From assembly GCA_023439125.1 (NCBI GenBank), contig JAEXOU010000015.1:62001-126000 (forward strand): a stretch of DNA of 64,000 nt, written 5' to 3'. Both the position numbers and the translations under genes were made by a program. The notes under the pieces are model-generated. The model was not told where the DNA came from, made no database searches, and saw only the letters and a program-made list of their open reading frames with translations. How positions within the stretch are numbered: the first letter of the stretch is position 1; each line of letters starts with the position of its first letter. The DNA comes from Bacillota bacterium (lineage in GTDB: Bacteria > Bacillota > Clostridia > Lachnospirales > Lachnospiraceae). Shown here piece by piece: positions 53,963 to 62,162 of this stretch.

Positions 53963-54163
53963 CATCATTTTGCACATTGATATACTTGCTAAAAATGAGA
54001 TGACAAACATAATTCAGAAGCATACTGTTATGAAGTCGTCGGTACTTAGGGCCTGTATTTTAGGCCCTTACATACCGTTACGACTTCATTCAAGCGAGAG
54101 CGTGTTGCGGATGAATTATGTTTGTCATCTCATACTCATAACATTTCTTTGTGCAAAATGACG
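53963..54163 (-). repeat. Palindromic terminator-like repeat, copy J
   Basis: Complete copy with two compensatory pairs in the inner stem: GAGATGACAAACATAATTC at the left and GAATTATGTTTGTCATCTC at the right. It has GCGAGAGC instead of GCGAAAGC. It starts 12 bp after the stop of the GGDEF-EAL gene on the minus strand, and the stem is followed there by ATTTTTAGC. Confidence 0.9.
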
Positions 54164-54174
54164 TTATCTATCTT

Positions 54175-56049
54175 TCATCCCTCATGTGATTTTCTTACAA
54201 CCTGGAGTGCTCTTTCTGCCTCCATTGGTTTTCCAAGAAGGTAACCTTGGATATAATCACATCCTACTTCTCTTAAGGTATCAAATTGGCTCTGATACTC
54301 TACACCCTCTGCAACTACCTCAATGGATAGTTCATGTGCAATTGAAACTAACGATTTCACGAGCGCTCGATGTTTGTCATGTAAGATTATTTTATCAATA
54401 AATGTTTTATCAATCTTCATAATATCAATTGGTAGGCATTGTAGGTAACTTAGAGAAGCATATCCTGTTCCAAAATCATCAAGCGCAATTGTAATCCCTC
54501 TCTTCTTTAATTTGGATAGTGTTTCAATTGCTGACTCTTTTGAGGCAATAAACATAGACTCTGTTACCTCGATTTCCAAACAATTTGGATCATACTTTGT
54601 CTCATTAAGCACATTGTCAACCATAGAAAGGAAGCTTGTATCGAGTAATTGAACGGCTGACACATTGACTGATAAAATAAACTTTGTATTGCAAAGTTCC
54701 ATCCAAAACCTGCATATTTTACAAGATTCTCTTAAAATCCACTCACCAATGCTTAGAATCATACCATTTTCCTCTGCAATCGGAATAAAATCCTTTGGCG
54801 GTATGAATCCAATGTCTTTTGTAATCCATCGTGCAAGAGCTTCAAAACCACGAAGCTTTTTGGAATTAGCTTCAAACTGAGGTTGAAATACAACAGATAA
54901 TTCATTTCGAATGAGTACTTGTTGCATATAGTCTTCCAACAACAGATTATATTGAAATTGTTGTTGAAGTTCCCGATTAAATATTAATATTTTATTTGAC
55001 TTTTTCAATTTTGCTTTATACATTGCCACATCTGCAAATTTTATTAAATCCTCGGCATTGTCTCCATCCTCTGGATACACTGAGATACCGAAACTTGCCT
55101 TTACAAAAAATTCCCGTTGTTTATAACACACCCGTTCATCCAACGTTTCATATAAAGTACCAACGTATTGTAATAATTCTTCATTACTTAGTGAGCCCTG
55201 GATGATGATTACAAACTCATCCCCACCTAGACGACCTAAGATATCATCTTTATGTAATTTACTTTCCCAACGATTTGTGATTTCACATAATACTACATCA
55301 CCATATTGATGACCAGCAGAATCATTAATTTTCTTAAAATTGTCCAAATCGACTACTACAACTGCAAATCTTCTGTGCTCTAAAGAAGCAATATTTAGTA
55401 TTGCATCTAATTGCTCCGTAATCATTCGACGATTTGGTAATCTAGTCAGACAATCATAAAAAGCTAATTGATTCAATCTCTCTTCTCGCTCCACTAGAGC
55501 TTTATTAACCTTTTCTAGTTCACTTTTTTGCTCTAATAGATTATTTTCAGAAGCAGCAATCTCTTCGTAAAGAGATAGAATTTCTTCTCTTTGATCTACC
55601 ACTTGAATAAACTTTTTCTCACTAAGATTAATATAGTAATATACAACGTATATCATAACCAATTCTAAGAAGTGTATAAATACCCCTTGAAGAGCAATCA
55701 TATTCCCCGAAACGAAAACCCCATGCAAAGTAAATATAAAGGATAGACCTATAAGCACCAAATCAAAGATGAATCCCAATCCCCGCTGAATAATAATTAA
55801 TAGGATTAAAATACATACTTGTATTTGGCTAATCATAGACAATGCAGTGGAACATAGTATAGTGATACTAAATATCTCTAAAGTATCGCCTTTTTCATTT
55901 GATATCCTTATCTTAAAGAAAAAGAGTATAAGAAAACTAATGACTAAAAATATAGTAATTATGAAACGACTTTTCCTACTAATGACCGGTTGATGGTCAA
56001 AGTCTTTATGCTCATACGATAGGCTACACTTATCATCTTTATTTAGCAT
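54175..56049 (-). CDS. GGDEF-EAL cyclic-di-GMP turnover protein
   Basis: 624 residues: five or six membrane segments (about residues 25-150), a short coiled coil, a GGDEF domain with intact GRLGGDEF, and an EAL domain with GFEALARW, SVNVSA, EIEVTES, DDFGTGYASL, KIDKTFI and AEGVE. Both active sites look complete, so it could make, break or balance c-di-GMP. The usual RxxD inhibitory site five residues before GGDEF is absent (HKDD). The ATG at 56049 has a G-run five bases upstream. It sits inside the ribosomal cluster, after rplQ. Confidence 0.93.
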   Translation of the reverse strand: MLNKDDKCSLSYEHKDFDHQPVISRKSRFIITIFLVISFLILFFFKIRISNEKGDTLEIFSITILCSTALSMISQIQVCILILLIIIQRGLGFIFDLVLIGLSFIFTLHGVFVSGNMIALQGVFIHFLELVMIYVVYYYINLSEKKFIQVVDQREEILSLYEEIAASENNLLEQKSELEKVNKALVEREERLNQLAFYDCLTRLPNRRMITEQLDAILNIASLEHRRFAVVVVDLDNFKKINDSAGHQYGDVVLCEITNRWESKLHKDDILGRLGGDEFVIIIQGSLSNEELLQYVGTLYETLDERVCYKQREFFVKASFGISVYPEDGDNAEDLIKFADVAMYKAKLKKSNKILIFNRELQQQFQYNLLLEDYMQQVLIRNELSVVFQPQFEANSKKLRGFEALARWITKDIGFIPPKDFIPIAEENGMILSIGEWILRESCKICRFWMELCNTKFILSVNVSAVQLLDTSFLSMVDNVLNETKYDPNCLEIEVTESMFIASKESAIETLSKLKKRGITIALDDFGTGYASLSYLQCLPIDIMKIDKTFIDKIILHDKHRALVKSLVSIAHELSIEVVAEGVEYQSQFDTLREVGCDYIQGYLLGKPMEAERALQVVRKSHEG

Positions 56050-56185
56050 ACAATCCCCCCCATTTAGTAAATTCAATCACTGGTAAACAAAGTTCTTATT
56101 CTTTACAAATTCTTTCGTCCTCGCTCATTCGTGAATCGTTACTACTTCTTATTCTCGTATGCATTGTAAGTTATGTACTCCTATT

Positions 56186-56325
56186 GTGTTTTGCTTGCAA
56201 AACACTCGCGCCAAGCGCGGTCGCGTAAGCGACATCTTCCTATTGCGCTTGTGTGCATCATAGCGTCCTTCCTTTTGGACGCTTTTTTATTTAATTGGAA
56301 AGTTCAAAGAACTTTCCAATTAAAT
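56186..56325 (+). terminator. Compound hairpin repeat, third copy
   Basis: Stem GTGTTTTGC/GCAAAACAC (56186-56205), a degenerate middle hairpin, GCGTCC/GGACGC followed by six T residues (56263-56288) and a 16-bp hairpin (56289-56325). It has the same order as at 1906 and shares the tail with 21177. On the plus strand it faces rplQ, so it could block antisense reading. The remainder of 56050-56185 shows nothing. Confidence 0.7.
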
Positions 56326-56326
56326 A

Positions 56327-56362
56327 AAAAGAACTCATAAGTAGATTATACCACTTATGAGT
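56327..56362 (-). terminator. Terminator of the alpha operon (after rplQ)
   Basis: A perfect 10-bp stem ACTCATAAGT/ACTTATGAGT (56333-56362) followed on the minus strand by TCTTTTTATTT, 17 bases after the rplQ stop. Confidence 0.85.
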
Positions 56363-56379
56363 CCAAATTTCACCATATA

Positions 56380-56916
56380 TTATACTAATTCGATTAAAAC
56401 TTCCATAGCTGCGTCACCTTTACGCTGACCGATCTTGATGATTCTTGTATAACCACCGTTACGTCCAGCATATTTAGGAGCGATTTCGTCGAATAATTTC
56501 TGAGCTAAATCAACTTCCTTAGTGTTCTTTTTCTTTCCAGCAGCTTCTGTAGGAACTTCAGTAACAGGGTAAAGGTAAGATAACATCTTTCTTCTTGCAT
56601 GAAGTCTAGATGCATTATCTTTCTTAATAGTCTTTTCAACTGTATCAAATACGTCTACTTTCTTACCATTAACAACTTCTTTTACTCTCTTACCATCTTT
56701 ATCTTTACGAGCAACCTTAGCAGTTACTGTAACTGTTTCATAGTTATCCTTCTCTTTAACAGCTAATGCAATCATTCCTTCTGCAATTCTGCGAATTTCC
56801 TTCGCCTTTGCTTCAGTAGTAACGATTTTGCCATTATATAAGAGATTAGTAACCTGATTTCTTAACAACGCTTTTCTCTGACTTGAAGTTCTTCCAAGTT
56901 TTCTGTAGCCTGCCAT
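56380..56916 (-). CDS. rplQ: 50S ribosomal protein L17 (bL17), long form
   Basis: The opening GYRKLGRTSSQRKALLRNQV and end GRNGGYTRIIKIGQRKGDAA are typical. At 178 residues it exceeds the usual 115-130: a charged insertion (about residues 60-95, DKDGKRVKEVVNGKKV) and a lysine-rich stretch near residue 130 account for the difference. Such long L17 forms occur in Lachnospiraceae. It is the last gene of the alpha operon, with AGGAGG upstream. Confidence 0.97.
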   Translation of the reverse strand: MAGYRKLGRTSSQRKALLRNQVTNLLYNGKIVTTEAKAKEIRRIAEGMIALAVKEKDNYETVTVTAKVARKDKDGKRVKEVVNGKKVDVFDTVEKTIKKDNASRLHARRKMLSYLYPVTEVPTEAAGKKKNTKEVDLAQKLFDEIAPKYAGRNGGYTRIIKIGQRKGDAAMEVLIELV

Positions 56917-56941
56917 ATTATTAACCTCCTTAGCTCCGAAC

Positions 56942-57901
56942 CTAGTCGTCGCTCAAATTTAATGATAATCCAAGCTCTTTGAGCTTAGCTAGTACTTCTT
57001 CTAATGACTTGCGTCCAAGGTTTCTAACCTTCATCATATCTTCAGAAGTTCTGTTACAAAGTTCCTCGACTGTGTTGATACCGGCTCTCTTCAAACAGTT
57101 GTAAGAACGAACAGATAATTCTAACTCGTCGATATTCATTTCTAACACTTTTTCTTTTTCGTTATCTTCTTTTTCTACCATAACTTCTGCAGTCTTGGCA
57201 TTTTCTGAAAGATCAATGAAAGAATTTAAGTGCTCGCTCAATACCTTAGCAGCAAGACTGACAGCTTCATCCGGAACTAAAGTACCGTTAGTATACACAT
57301 CTAATGTCAATTTATCGAAATCGGTAATCTGACCTACACGGGTATTCTCAACCGTCAAGTTAACACGCTCAACAGGGGTGTAGATAGAATCAACAGCAAT
57401 AACACCGATTGGTAATTCATCGTTTTTATTCTTATCTGCACTGATATAACCTCTGCCTTTTGTAATTGTCAGCTCCATATATAGCTTACTATCTGATCCG
57501 CCATTTAATGTAGCAATTACTAAATCAGGATTTAATATCTCAATATCAGGATCTGCTTGAATATCGCCTGCTCTTACAACGCCTTCGCCTTCGAACTCAA
57601 TGTATGCAGTCTTAGGCTCATTCGTCTCGCTTGTGTTCTTGATCGCCAAGCTCTTGATGTTCATAATAATCTCAGTAACATCTTCCTTAACTCCAGGAAT
57701 ACCAGAAAACTCATGAACAACGCCATCAATCTTAACTTGACTGACAGCAGCACCAGGTAAAGATGAAAGCATAATTCTTCTCAAAGAATTGCCTAAAGTT
57801 GTACCATAACCTCTTTCAAGTGGTTCAACTACAAAACGGCCATATTTCTTATCTTCTGAAATTTCAGCTATCTCAATTTTTGGTTTTTCAAAATCAAACA
57901 C
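56942..57901 (-). CDS. rpoA: RNA polymerase alpha subunit
   Basis: The N-terminal assembly domain (FDFEKPKIEIAEISEDKKYG, RGYGTTLGNSLRRIMLSSLPG) and the C-terminal DNA- and activator-binding domain (ELSVRSYNCLKRAGINTVEEL, RNLGRKSLEEV) are complete. The start is a GTG at 57901, six bases after GGAGGG. The ATG 39 bases upstream would add residues absent from the family. It lies between rpsD and rplQ as usual. Confidence 0.98.
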   Translation of the reverse strand: MFDFEKPKIEIAEISEDKKYGRFVVEPLERGYGTTLGNSLRRIMLSSLPGAAVSQVKIDGVVHEFSGIPGVKEDVTEIIMNIKSLAIKNTSETNEPKTAYIEFEGEGVVRAGDIQADPDIEILNPDLVIATLNGGSDSKLYMELTITKGRGYISADKNKNDELPIGVIAVDSIYTPVERVNLTVENTRVGQITDFDKLTLDVYTNGTLVPDEAVSLAAKVLSEHLNSFIDLSENAKTAEVMVEKEDNEKEKVLEMNIDELELSVRSYNCLKRAGINTVEELCNRTSEDMMKVRNLGRKSLEEVLAKLKELGLSLNLSDD

Positions 57902-57955
57902 AGTAGACCCTCCTTCTGGGTTTTTACGAGGGTAAACCAAATAATAAGAATACTA

Positions 57956-58552
57956 TTATTTGGAGTACAACTCGACGATAAGCATTTCATTTACAGGAAC
58001 ATCAATTTGATCTCTGCTAGGGATTTCTTTTACAGTACCTGTTAAATTCTCATGGTCAGCTTCTAACCATGCAGGAACAGTTCTTCCGCCAGTTACTTCT
58101 AAGATATCCTTATATCTCTGAGCTGATTTGCATTTTTCCTTAATGGAAATTACATCTCCAGCTTTCACTTGGTAGGAAGGAATGTTTACACATTTACCAT
58201 TAACTAAAACATGCTTATGATCTACAATCTGTCTAGCTTCTGTTCTAGTTCTACCATAACCTAAACGGAACATAACGTTATCAAGTCTTAATTCTAAAAG
58301 AATCATTAAGTTCTCGCCAGTAGTACCATATTTTAACTTCTTCGCTCTATCAAAGTTATTTCTAAAAGGTTTCTCTAATACACCATAGATGAATTTAGCC
58401 TTTTGTTTTTCTCTTAACTGTAAGCCGTATTCACTTACCTTTTTACCTGCTCTTGCAAAGTTTCTATTAGACTTCTTATCAATTCCTAAGAATGTTGGTT
58501 CAAGTCCAAGAGCTCTACATCTTTTTAATACAGGACTCATATCTCTTGCCAT
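57956..58552 (-). CDS. rpsD: 30S ribosomal protein S4 (uS4)
   Basis: 198 residues: opening ARDMSPVLKRCRALGLEPTF, S4 RNA-binding domain with MRFRLGY-type MFRLGYGRTRTEARQIVDHKHVLVNG. It is a primary 16S rRNA-binding protein, and in some bacteria it represses its own operon. Four Cys of the zinc-binding N-terminus are absent. AGGAGG precedes the ATG. Confidence 0.98.
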   Translation of the reverse strand: MARDMSPVLKRCRALGLEPTFLGIDKKSNRNFARAGKKVSEYGLQLREKQKAKFIYGVLEKPFRNNFDRAKKLKYGTTGENLMILLELRLDNVMFRLGYGRTRTEARQIVDHKHVLVNGKCVNIPSYQVKAGDVISIKEKCKSAQRYKDILEVTGGRTVPAWLEADHENLTGTVKEIPSRDQIDVPVNEMLIVELYSK

Positions 58553-58568
58553 CTTTATTTACCTCCTA

Positions 58569-58967
58569 TTAGACTCTTCTGCGTTTTGGTGGTCTACATC
58601 CGTTGTGAGGAACTGGAGTAACATCCTTAATGCTTGTTACTTCAATACCACATGCCTGAAGAGCACGGATTGCTGCTTCTCTACCTGAACCAGGTCCTTT
58701 TACCATAACTTCTACGGATCTTAAACCATGAACTAAAGCTGCCTTAGCTGCAGTTTCAGCTGCCATTTGTGCTGCATATGGAGTTGATTTTCTAGAACCT
58801 CTGAATCCTAATCCACCTGCGCTTGCCCATGAAAGAGCGTTACCTTCAGCATCTGTTAAGGTAACAATTGTATTATTAAAAGATGACTGAATATGTGCCT
58901 GTCCACGATCGACATTCTTCTTAACACGTTTTTTAGTCACTTTTTTAGCTGCTATCTTCTTAGCCAT
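58569..58967 (-). CDS. rpsK: 30S ribosomal protein S11 (uS11)
   Basis: 132 residues with a Lys-rich start, AHIQSSFNNTIVTLTDAEGN, GFRGSRKSTPYAAQMAAE and the C-terminal PHNGCRPPKRRRV. It is a platform protein of the 30S subunit. AGGAGGG precedes the ATG; rpsD follows after 16 bases. Confidence 0.98.
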   Translation of the reverse strand: MAKKIAAKKVTKKRVKKNVDRGQAHIQSSFNNTIVTLTDAEGNALSWASAGGLGFRGSRKSTPYAAQMAAETAAKAALVHGLRSVEVMVKGPGSGREAAIRALQACGIEVTSIKDVTPVPHNGCRPPKRRRV

Positions 58968-59093
58968 TACAAACCCTCCTATTGGATTTTTCTAAACGAA
59001 AGTATATGTGACTACTCAGTCACACAGCATCTTACGACGCTAATGTACTCAAAATCTTGATTTTTGGTACAAATAACATTACCGAATAGTTAC

Positions 59094-59462
59094 TTATTTC
59101 TTCTTATTAGCAACAGTACGCTTAGGACCTTTTCTTGTTCTAGCGTTTGTCTTTGTTTTCTGTCCACGAACTGGAAGACCTTTTCTGTGACGGATTCCTC
59201 TATAACATCCGATTTCTTGTAATCTCTTGATGTTCATAGCGATTTCTCTTCTTAAATCACCTTCAACGATTGTTGTTTCATCGATGACGTCACGAATCTT
59301 TGCAACTTCTTCATCTGTTAAATCTCTAACACGAGTGTCAGGATTAACTCCAGCCTTTGCAAGAATACGATTGGAGCTTACTCTACCGATACCATATACA
59401 TAAGTAAGTCCGATTTCAATACGTTTCTCTCTTGGTAAGTCTACACCACTGATACGAGCCAT
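59094..59462 (-). CDS. rpsM: 30S ribosomal protein S13 (uS13)
   Basis: 122 residues: ARISGVDLPREKRIEIGLTYVYGIG at the start and RHRKGLPVRGQKTKTNARTRKGPKR at the end, contacting the 50S subunit and tRNA. The ATG at 59462 is chosen; the ATG 18 bases upstream overlaps the GGAGG site. A 425-base gap with structured RNA potential separates it from rpmJ. Confidence 0.97.
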   Translation of the reverse strand: MARISGVDLPREKRIEIGLTYVYGIGRVSSNRILAKAGVNPDTRVRDLTDEEVAKIRDVIDETTIVEGDLRREIAMNIKRLQEIGCYRGIRHRKGLPVRGQKTKTNARTRKGPKRTVANKKK

Positions 59463-59547
59463 GTGACCTTGCACCTCCATAATTTATAATATTACATATA
59501 GTAACTGATAACGTACATATAATATAAATTACATGCAATTATCTTTT

Positions 59548-59708
59548 GACAGTCGCGGAAACGACATGTCCAAATACCGTGATGCACAACGTAGCCCGGT
59601 GTCTCCATAAAAAAAGACACCCTAAGCGGATGCCATCACGTCAGCCGCTTTAAATTGTGACGGTTACAGCTAAACTGCACCGAAAGAAACAAGTGATAAT
59701 GACACTTG
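59548..59708 (-). promoter_or_regulatory. Candidate structured leader of the alpha operon
   Basis: Read on the minus strand, 59708-59548 holds hairpin CAAGTG/CACTTG (59708-59690) and hairpin CGGT-CAG/CTG-ACCG (59682-59661). Next come two interleaved helices: AAGCGG (59650-59645) with CCGCTT (59629-59624), and CGTGATG (59640-59634) with CATCACG (59584-59578). GGTGTC/GACACC (59621-59598) and GACA-GTCG/CGAC-TGTC (59570-59548) complete it. The interleaving would make a pseudoknot or a switch. The rest of 59463-59887 shows no gene. Confidence 0.55.
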
Positions 59709-59887
59709 CTTCTAAAGCTATGGTTAACACCATGCCCACAATATCACAATCATGTCAGATGAGTAACCCCCTAGATTATCTAAGAGTATAACCAACATCT
59801 GCACTTGTAACACAGAAAGCAAGAACTATTTCTATATGAGTATATTTCGCACTCTATAAAAACAATCAAACTCAATATTCAATTGTA

Positions 59888-60001
59888 TTAGCCTTGTCTT
59901 TGTTTGTGTTTAGGATTCTCACAGATTACTCTGATTGCTCCCTTACGTTTAATAATTTTGCACTTTTCGCAAATTGGTTTAACTGAAGATCTAACCTTCA
60001 T
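59888..60001 (-). CDS. rpmJ: 50S ribosomal protein L36 (bL36)
   Basis: A 37-residue protein, too short for most gene callers: [20 protein letters not shown] then [13 protein letters not shown]. Three Cys and a His form the zinc-ribbon (C+) type. AAAGGAG lies nine bases before the ATG. It lies between infA and rpsM as usual. Confidence 0.97.
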
Positions 60002-60036
60002 TACAATTCACTCCTTTCAAAAAAAGTCCGTCTATT

Positions 60037-60065
60037 ATTATAACATTGAAGTTAACTAATAGCAA
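60037..60065 (-). promoter_or_regulatory. Candidate promoter ahead of rpmJ
   Basis: TTGCTA (60060-60065) and perfect TATAAT (60037-60042) with a 17-base spacer on the minus strand. It would let rpmJ and the alpha operon be read apart from the spc operon. Confidence 0.6.
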
Positions 60066-60222
60066 TAACCATTTTTCATAAAAATCAACAAGTTTACTCA
60101 TTGATTTTACGACATATATACTACAAAAGCAAGTAATTGAATTATTTTCAATAAATAAAGGACATTGATAGTAAATTAGGCTTCGCAATATTAACGACAA
60201 ACATTGTGTTGGTGCGATTGTA

Positions 60223-60441
60223 TTATTTATCTCTCCAGATAATTCTTCCTTTCGTCAAATCATAAGGGGATAGTTCTAGAGTAACTTTATCACCAGGAAC
60301 GATCTTAATAAAGTTCATTCTTAATTTACCACTAATATGAGCTAATACTCTATGGCCATTTTCAAGTTCTACAGAAAACATCGCATTAGGTAATTTCTCA
60401 ATTACAGTTCCTTCAATTTCAACTACATCAGTCTTAGACAT
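60223..60441 (-). CDS. infA: Translation initiation factor IF-1
   Basis: A 72-residue S1/OB-fold protein: SKTDVVEIEGTVIEKLPNAMF, GHRVLAHISGKLRMNFIKI and KVTLELSPYDLTKGRIIWR. It binds the ribosomal A site during initiation. The ATG at 60441 has GGAGG upstream, while the in-frame ATG 12 bases earlier overlaps it. The 221-base gap to rpmJ is AT-rich and carries the promoter noted above. Confidence 0.97.
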   Translation of the reverse strand: MSKTDVVEIEGTVIEKLPNAMFSVELENGHRVLAHISGKLRMNFIKIVPGDKVTLELSPYDLTKGRIIWRDK

Positions 60442-60550
60442 ACATACCTCCATAACATCTAAATTAAAAGTAACTATAGAATCGATAAAAATCTCTCTCT
60501 ACAGTAATACTTCGCGGGTTGATACACACAGCAATAGATAAACCGTGCTT

Positions 60551-61300
60551 CTATAAACTAAATATCTCCGGATCTCCTTCGGTAATTAGGATTGTATTTT
60601 CATAATGTGCTGACAAAGATCCATCCTCTGTTACAATTGTCCACCCATCATCTAAGATACATACATCATAAGCTCCCATATTTACCATAGGCTCAATTGC
60701 CAAGGTCATACCCGGAATTAGTTTTATTCCTCTTCGTTTTTGTCTAAAATTAGGGATTTGAGGTTCTTCATGCAAATCCTTACCAATGCCATGGCCTACT
60801 AGGTCACGGACACAAGTAAAGTTATGCGCAACTACATAATCCTCGATTGCAGCAGAGATATCATGTAAATGATTTCCCGCTTTTGCATATTTCATACCTT
60901 CGAAGAAACTTTGTTTTGTAACATCAATCAGCTCTTGTATACGAGCTGGTACCTTTCCTACTGCAATTGTTCTTGCTGCGTCAGATTGATACCCTTGATA
61001 TTGCACACCCGCATCCAAACTTACGATATCTCCCTCACGAAGAATTCTCTTTTTACTTGGAATACCGTGTACTACTTCATCATTCACTGAAACACATACA
61101 GCCGCTGGATACCCATTATAATTCAGGAAAGAAGGGATGCAATTATATGAGCGTATGATCTCTCTTGCTGCCTTATCAATATCATATGTCGAAATACCTG
61201 GTGCAATTATTTCAGCCAACTGTTCATGCACACTTGCTAAAATTTTTCCAGCCTCTCTCATCAACTCAATTTCTCGTGAAGATTTAATTGTAACTGACAT
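60551..61300 (-). CDS. map: Methionine aminopeptidase, type I
   Basis: Removes the first methionine from new proteins. The five metal ligands can be placed: Asp in SLDAGVQYQGYQSDAART (two Asp), His in VGHGIG, Glu in AIEPM and Glu in VTEDGSLSAHYENT. It is 249 residues long, the normal short bacterial form. AAGGAG precedes the ATG. It sits between adk and infA. Confidence 0.97.
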   Translation of the reverse strand: MSVTIKSSREIELMREAGKILASVHEQLAEIIAPGISTYDIDKAAREIIRSYNCIPSFLNYNGYPAAVCVSVNDEVVHGIPSKKRILREGDIVSLDAGVQYQGYQSDAARTIAVGKVPARIQELIDVTKQSFFEGMKYAKAGNHLHDISAAIEDYVVAHNFTCVRDLVGHGIGKDLHEEPQIPNFRQKRRGIKLIPGMTLAIEPMVNMGAYDVCILDDGWTIVTEDGSLSAHYENTILITEGDPEIFSL

Positions 61301-61368
61301 ATTATCGAAATCTCCTTATCTAACGTGTCATATAATTCCCTTTTGTCCATAAAAGATTATTGTCATTC

Positions 61369-62016
61369 TTATTTATCACCAAGAATCTCAACAATTGCAT
61401 TAAATACCTCTGCAACATCCATGGTACCATCAACTTCTTTTAATATATGAAGACTATCATAATATTCTATTAACGGTTGTGTCTGAGTATGATAAACATT
61501 GAGACGTTTTGCAACTGTTTCAGGCTTATCATCATCACGAAGCGTAAGCTTTCCGCCACATGCATCACAGATACTTTCTTCTTTTGTAGGGTTAAAAACA
61601 ACATGGTAAGTACCACCACAAGCAACACAAGCACGTCTACCAGACATACGAGTAACGATGTTTTCATCTGGAACTTCAACATTAATTGCATAATCTACTT
61701 TTTCATTCGCCTTGCTTAAAGCTTCTGTTAATGCTTCTGCTTGAGGAATTGTTCTTGGAAAACCATCTAAAACATATCCATTTTTACAATCTTCCTCTGC
61801 AAAGCGATCCATAATCATATCTAGAGTAATTGCATCCGGTACTAAAAGTCCTTGATCCATATACTCTTTTGCCTTACGACCTAACTCTGTATTATTTTTT
61901 ATATTTGCTCTAAATATATCACCAGTTGAGATATGAGGAATATTGTATTTTTTTGCAATCATCTTTGCTTGAGTCCCTTTACCTGCTCCTGGGGCTCCCA
62001 ACATAATTATTTTCAT
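61369..62016 (-). CDS. adk: Adenylate kinase
   Basis: Interconverts ATP + AMP and 2 ADP. The P-loop GAPGAGKGTQA, the AMP site (HISTGDIFR, GYVLDGFPRT) and a zinc-binding LID with Cys at CVACGG and CDACGG, typical of Gram-positive enzymes, are visible. It is 215 residues long. AGGAGG precedes the ATG. Confidence 0.98.
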   Translation of the reverse strand: MKIIMLGAPGAGKGTQAKMIAKKYNIPHISTGDIFRANIKNNTELGRKAKEYMDQGLLVPDAITLDMIMDRFAEEDCKNGYVLDGFPRTIPQAEALTEALSKANEKVDYAINVEVPDENIVTRMSGRRACVACGGTYHVVFNPTKEESICDACGGKLTLRDDDKPETVAKRLNVYHTQTQPLIEYYDSLHILKEVDGTMDVAEVFNAIVEILGDK

Positions 62017-62162
62017 ACCACTAGTATCCTCCTAAATAATCGATATAGGCAACTTACGCCATTAGTGTAATAGTACAAATTCGATGCAGACTGCTTCACT
62101 GTTTTACATAAGCACTTATAGGAGCTGTTGCATACAACAGCCCCTACTAAGTTCTATCTTAT

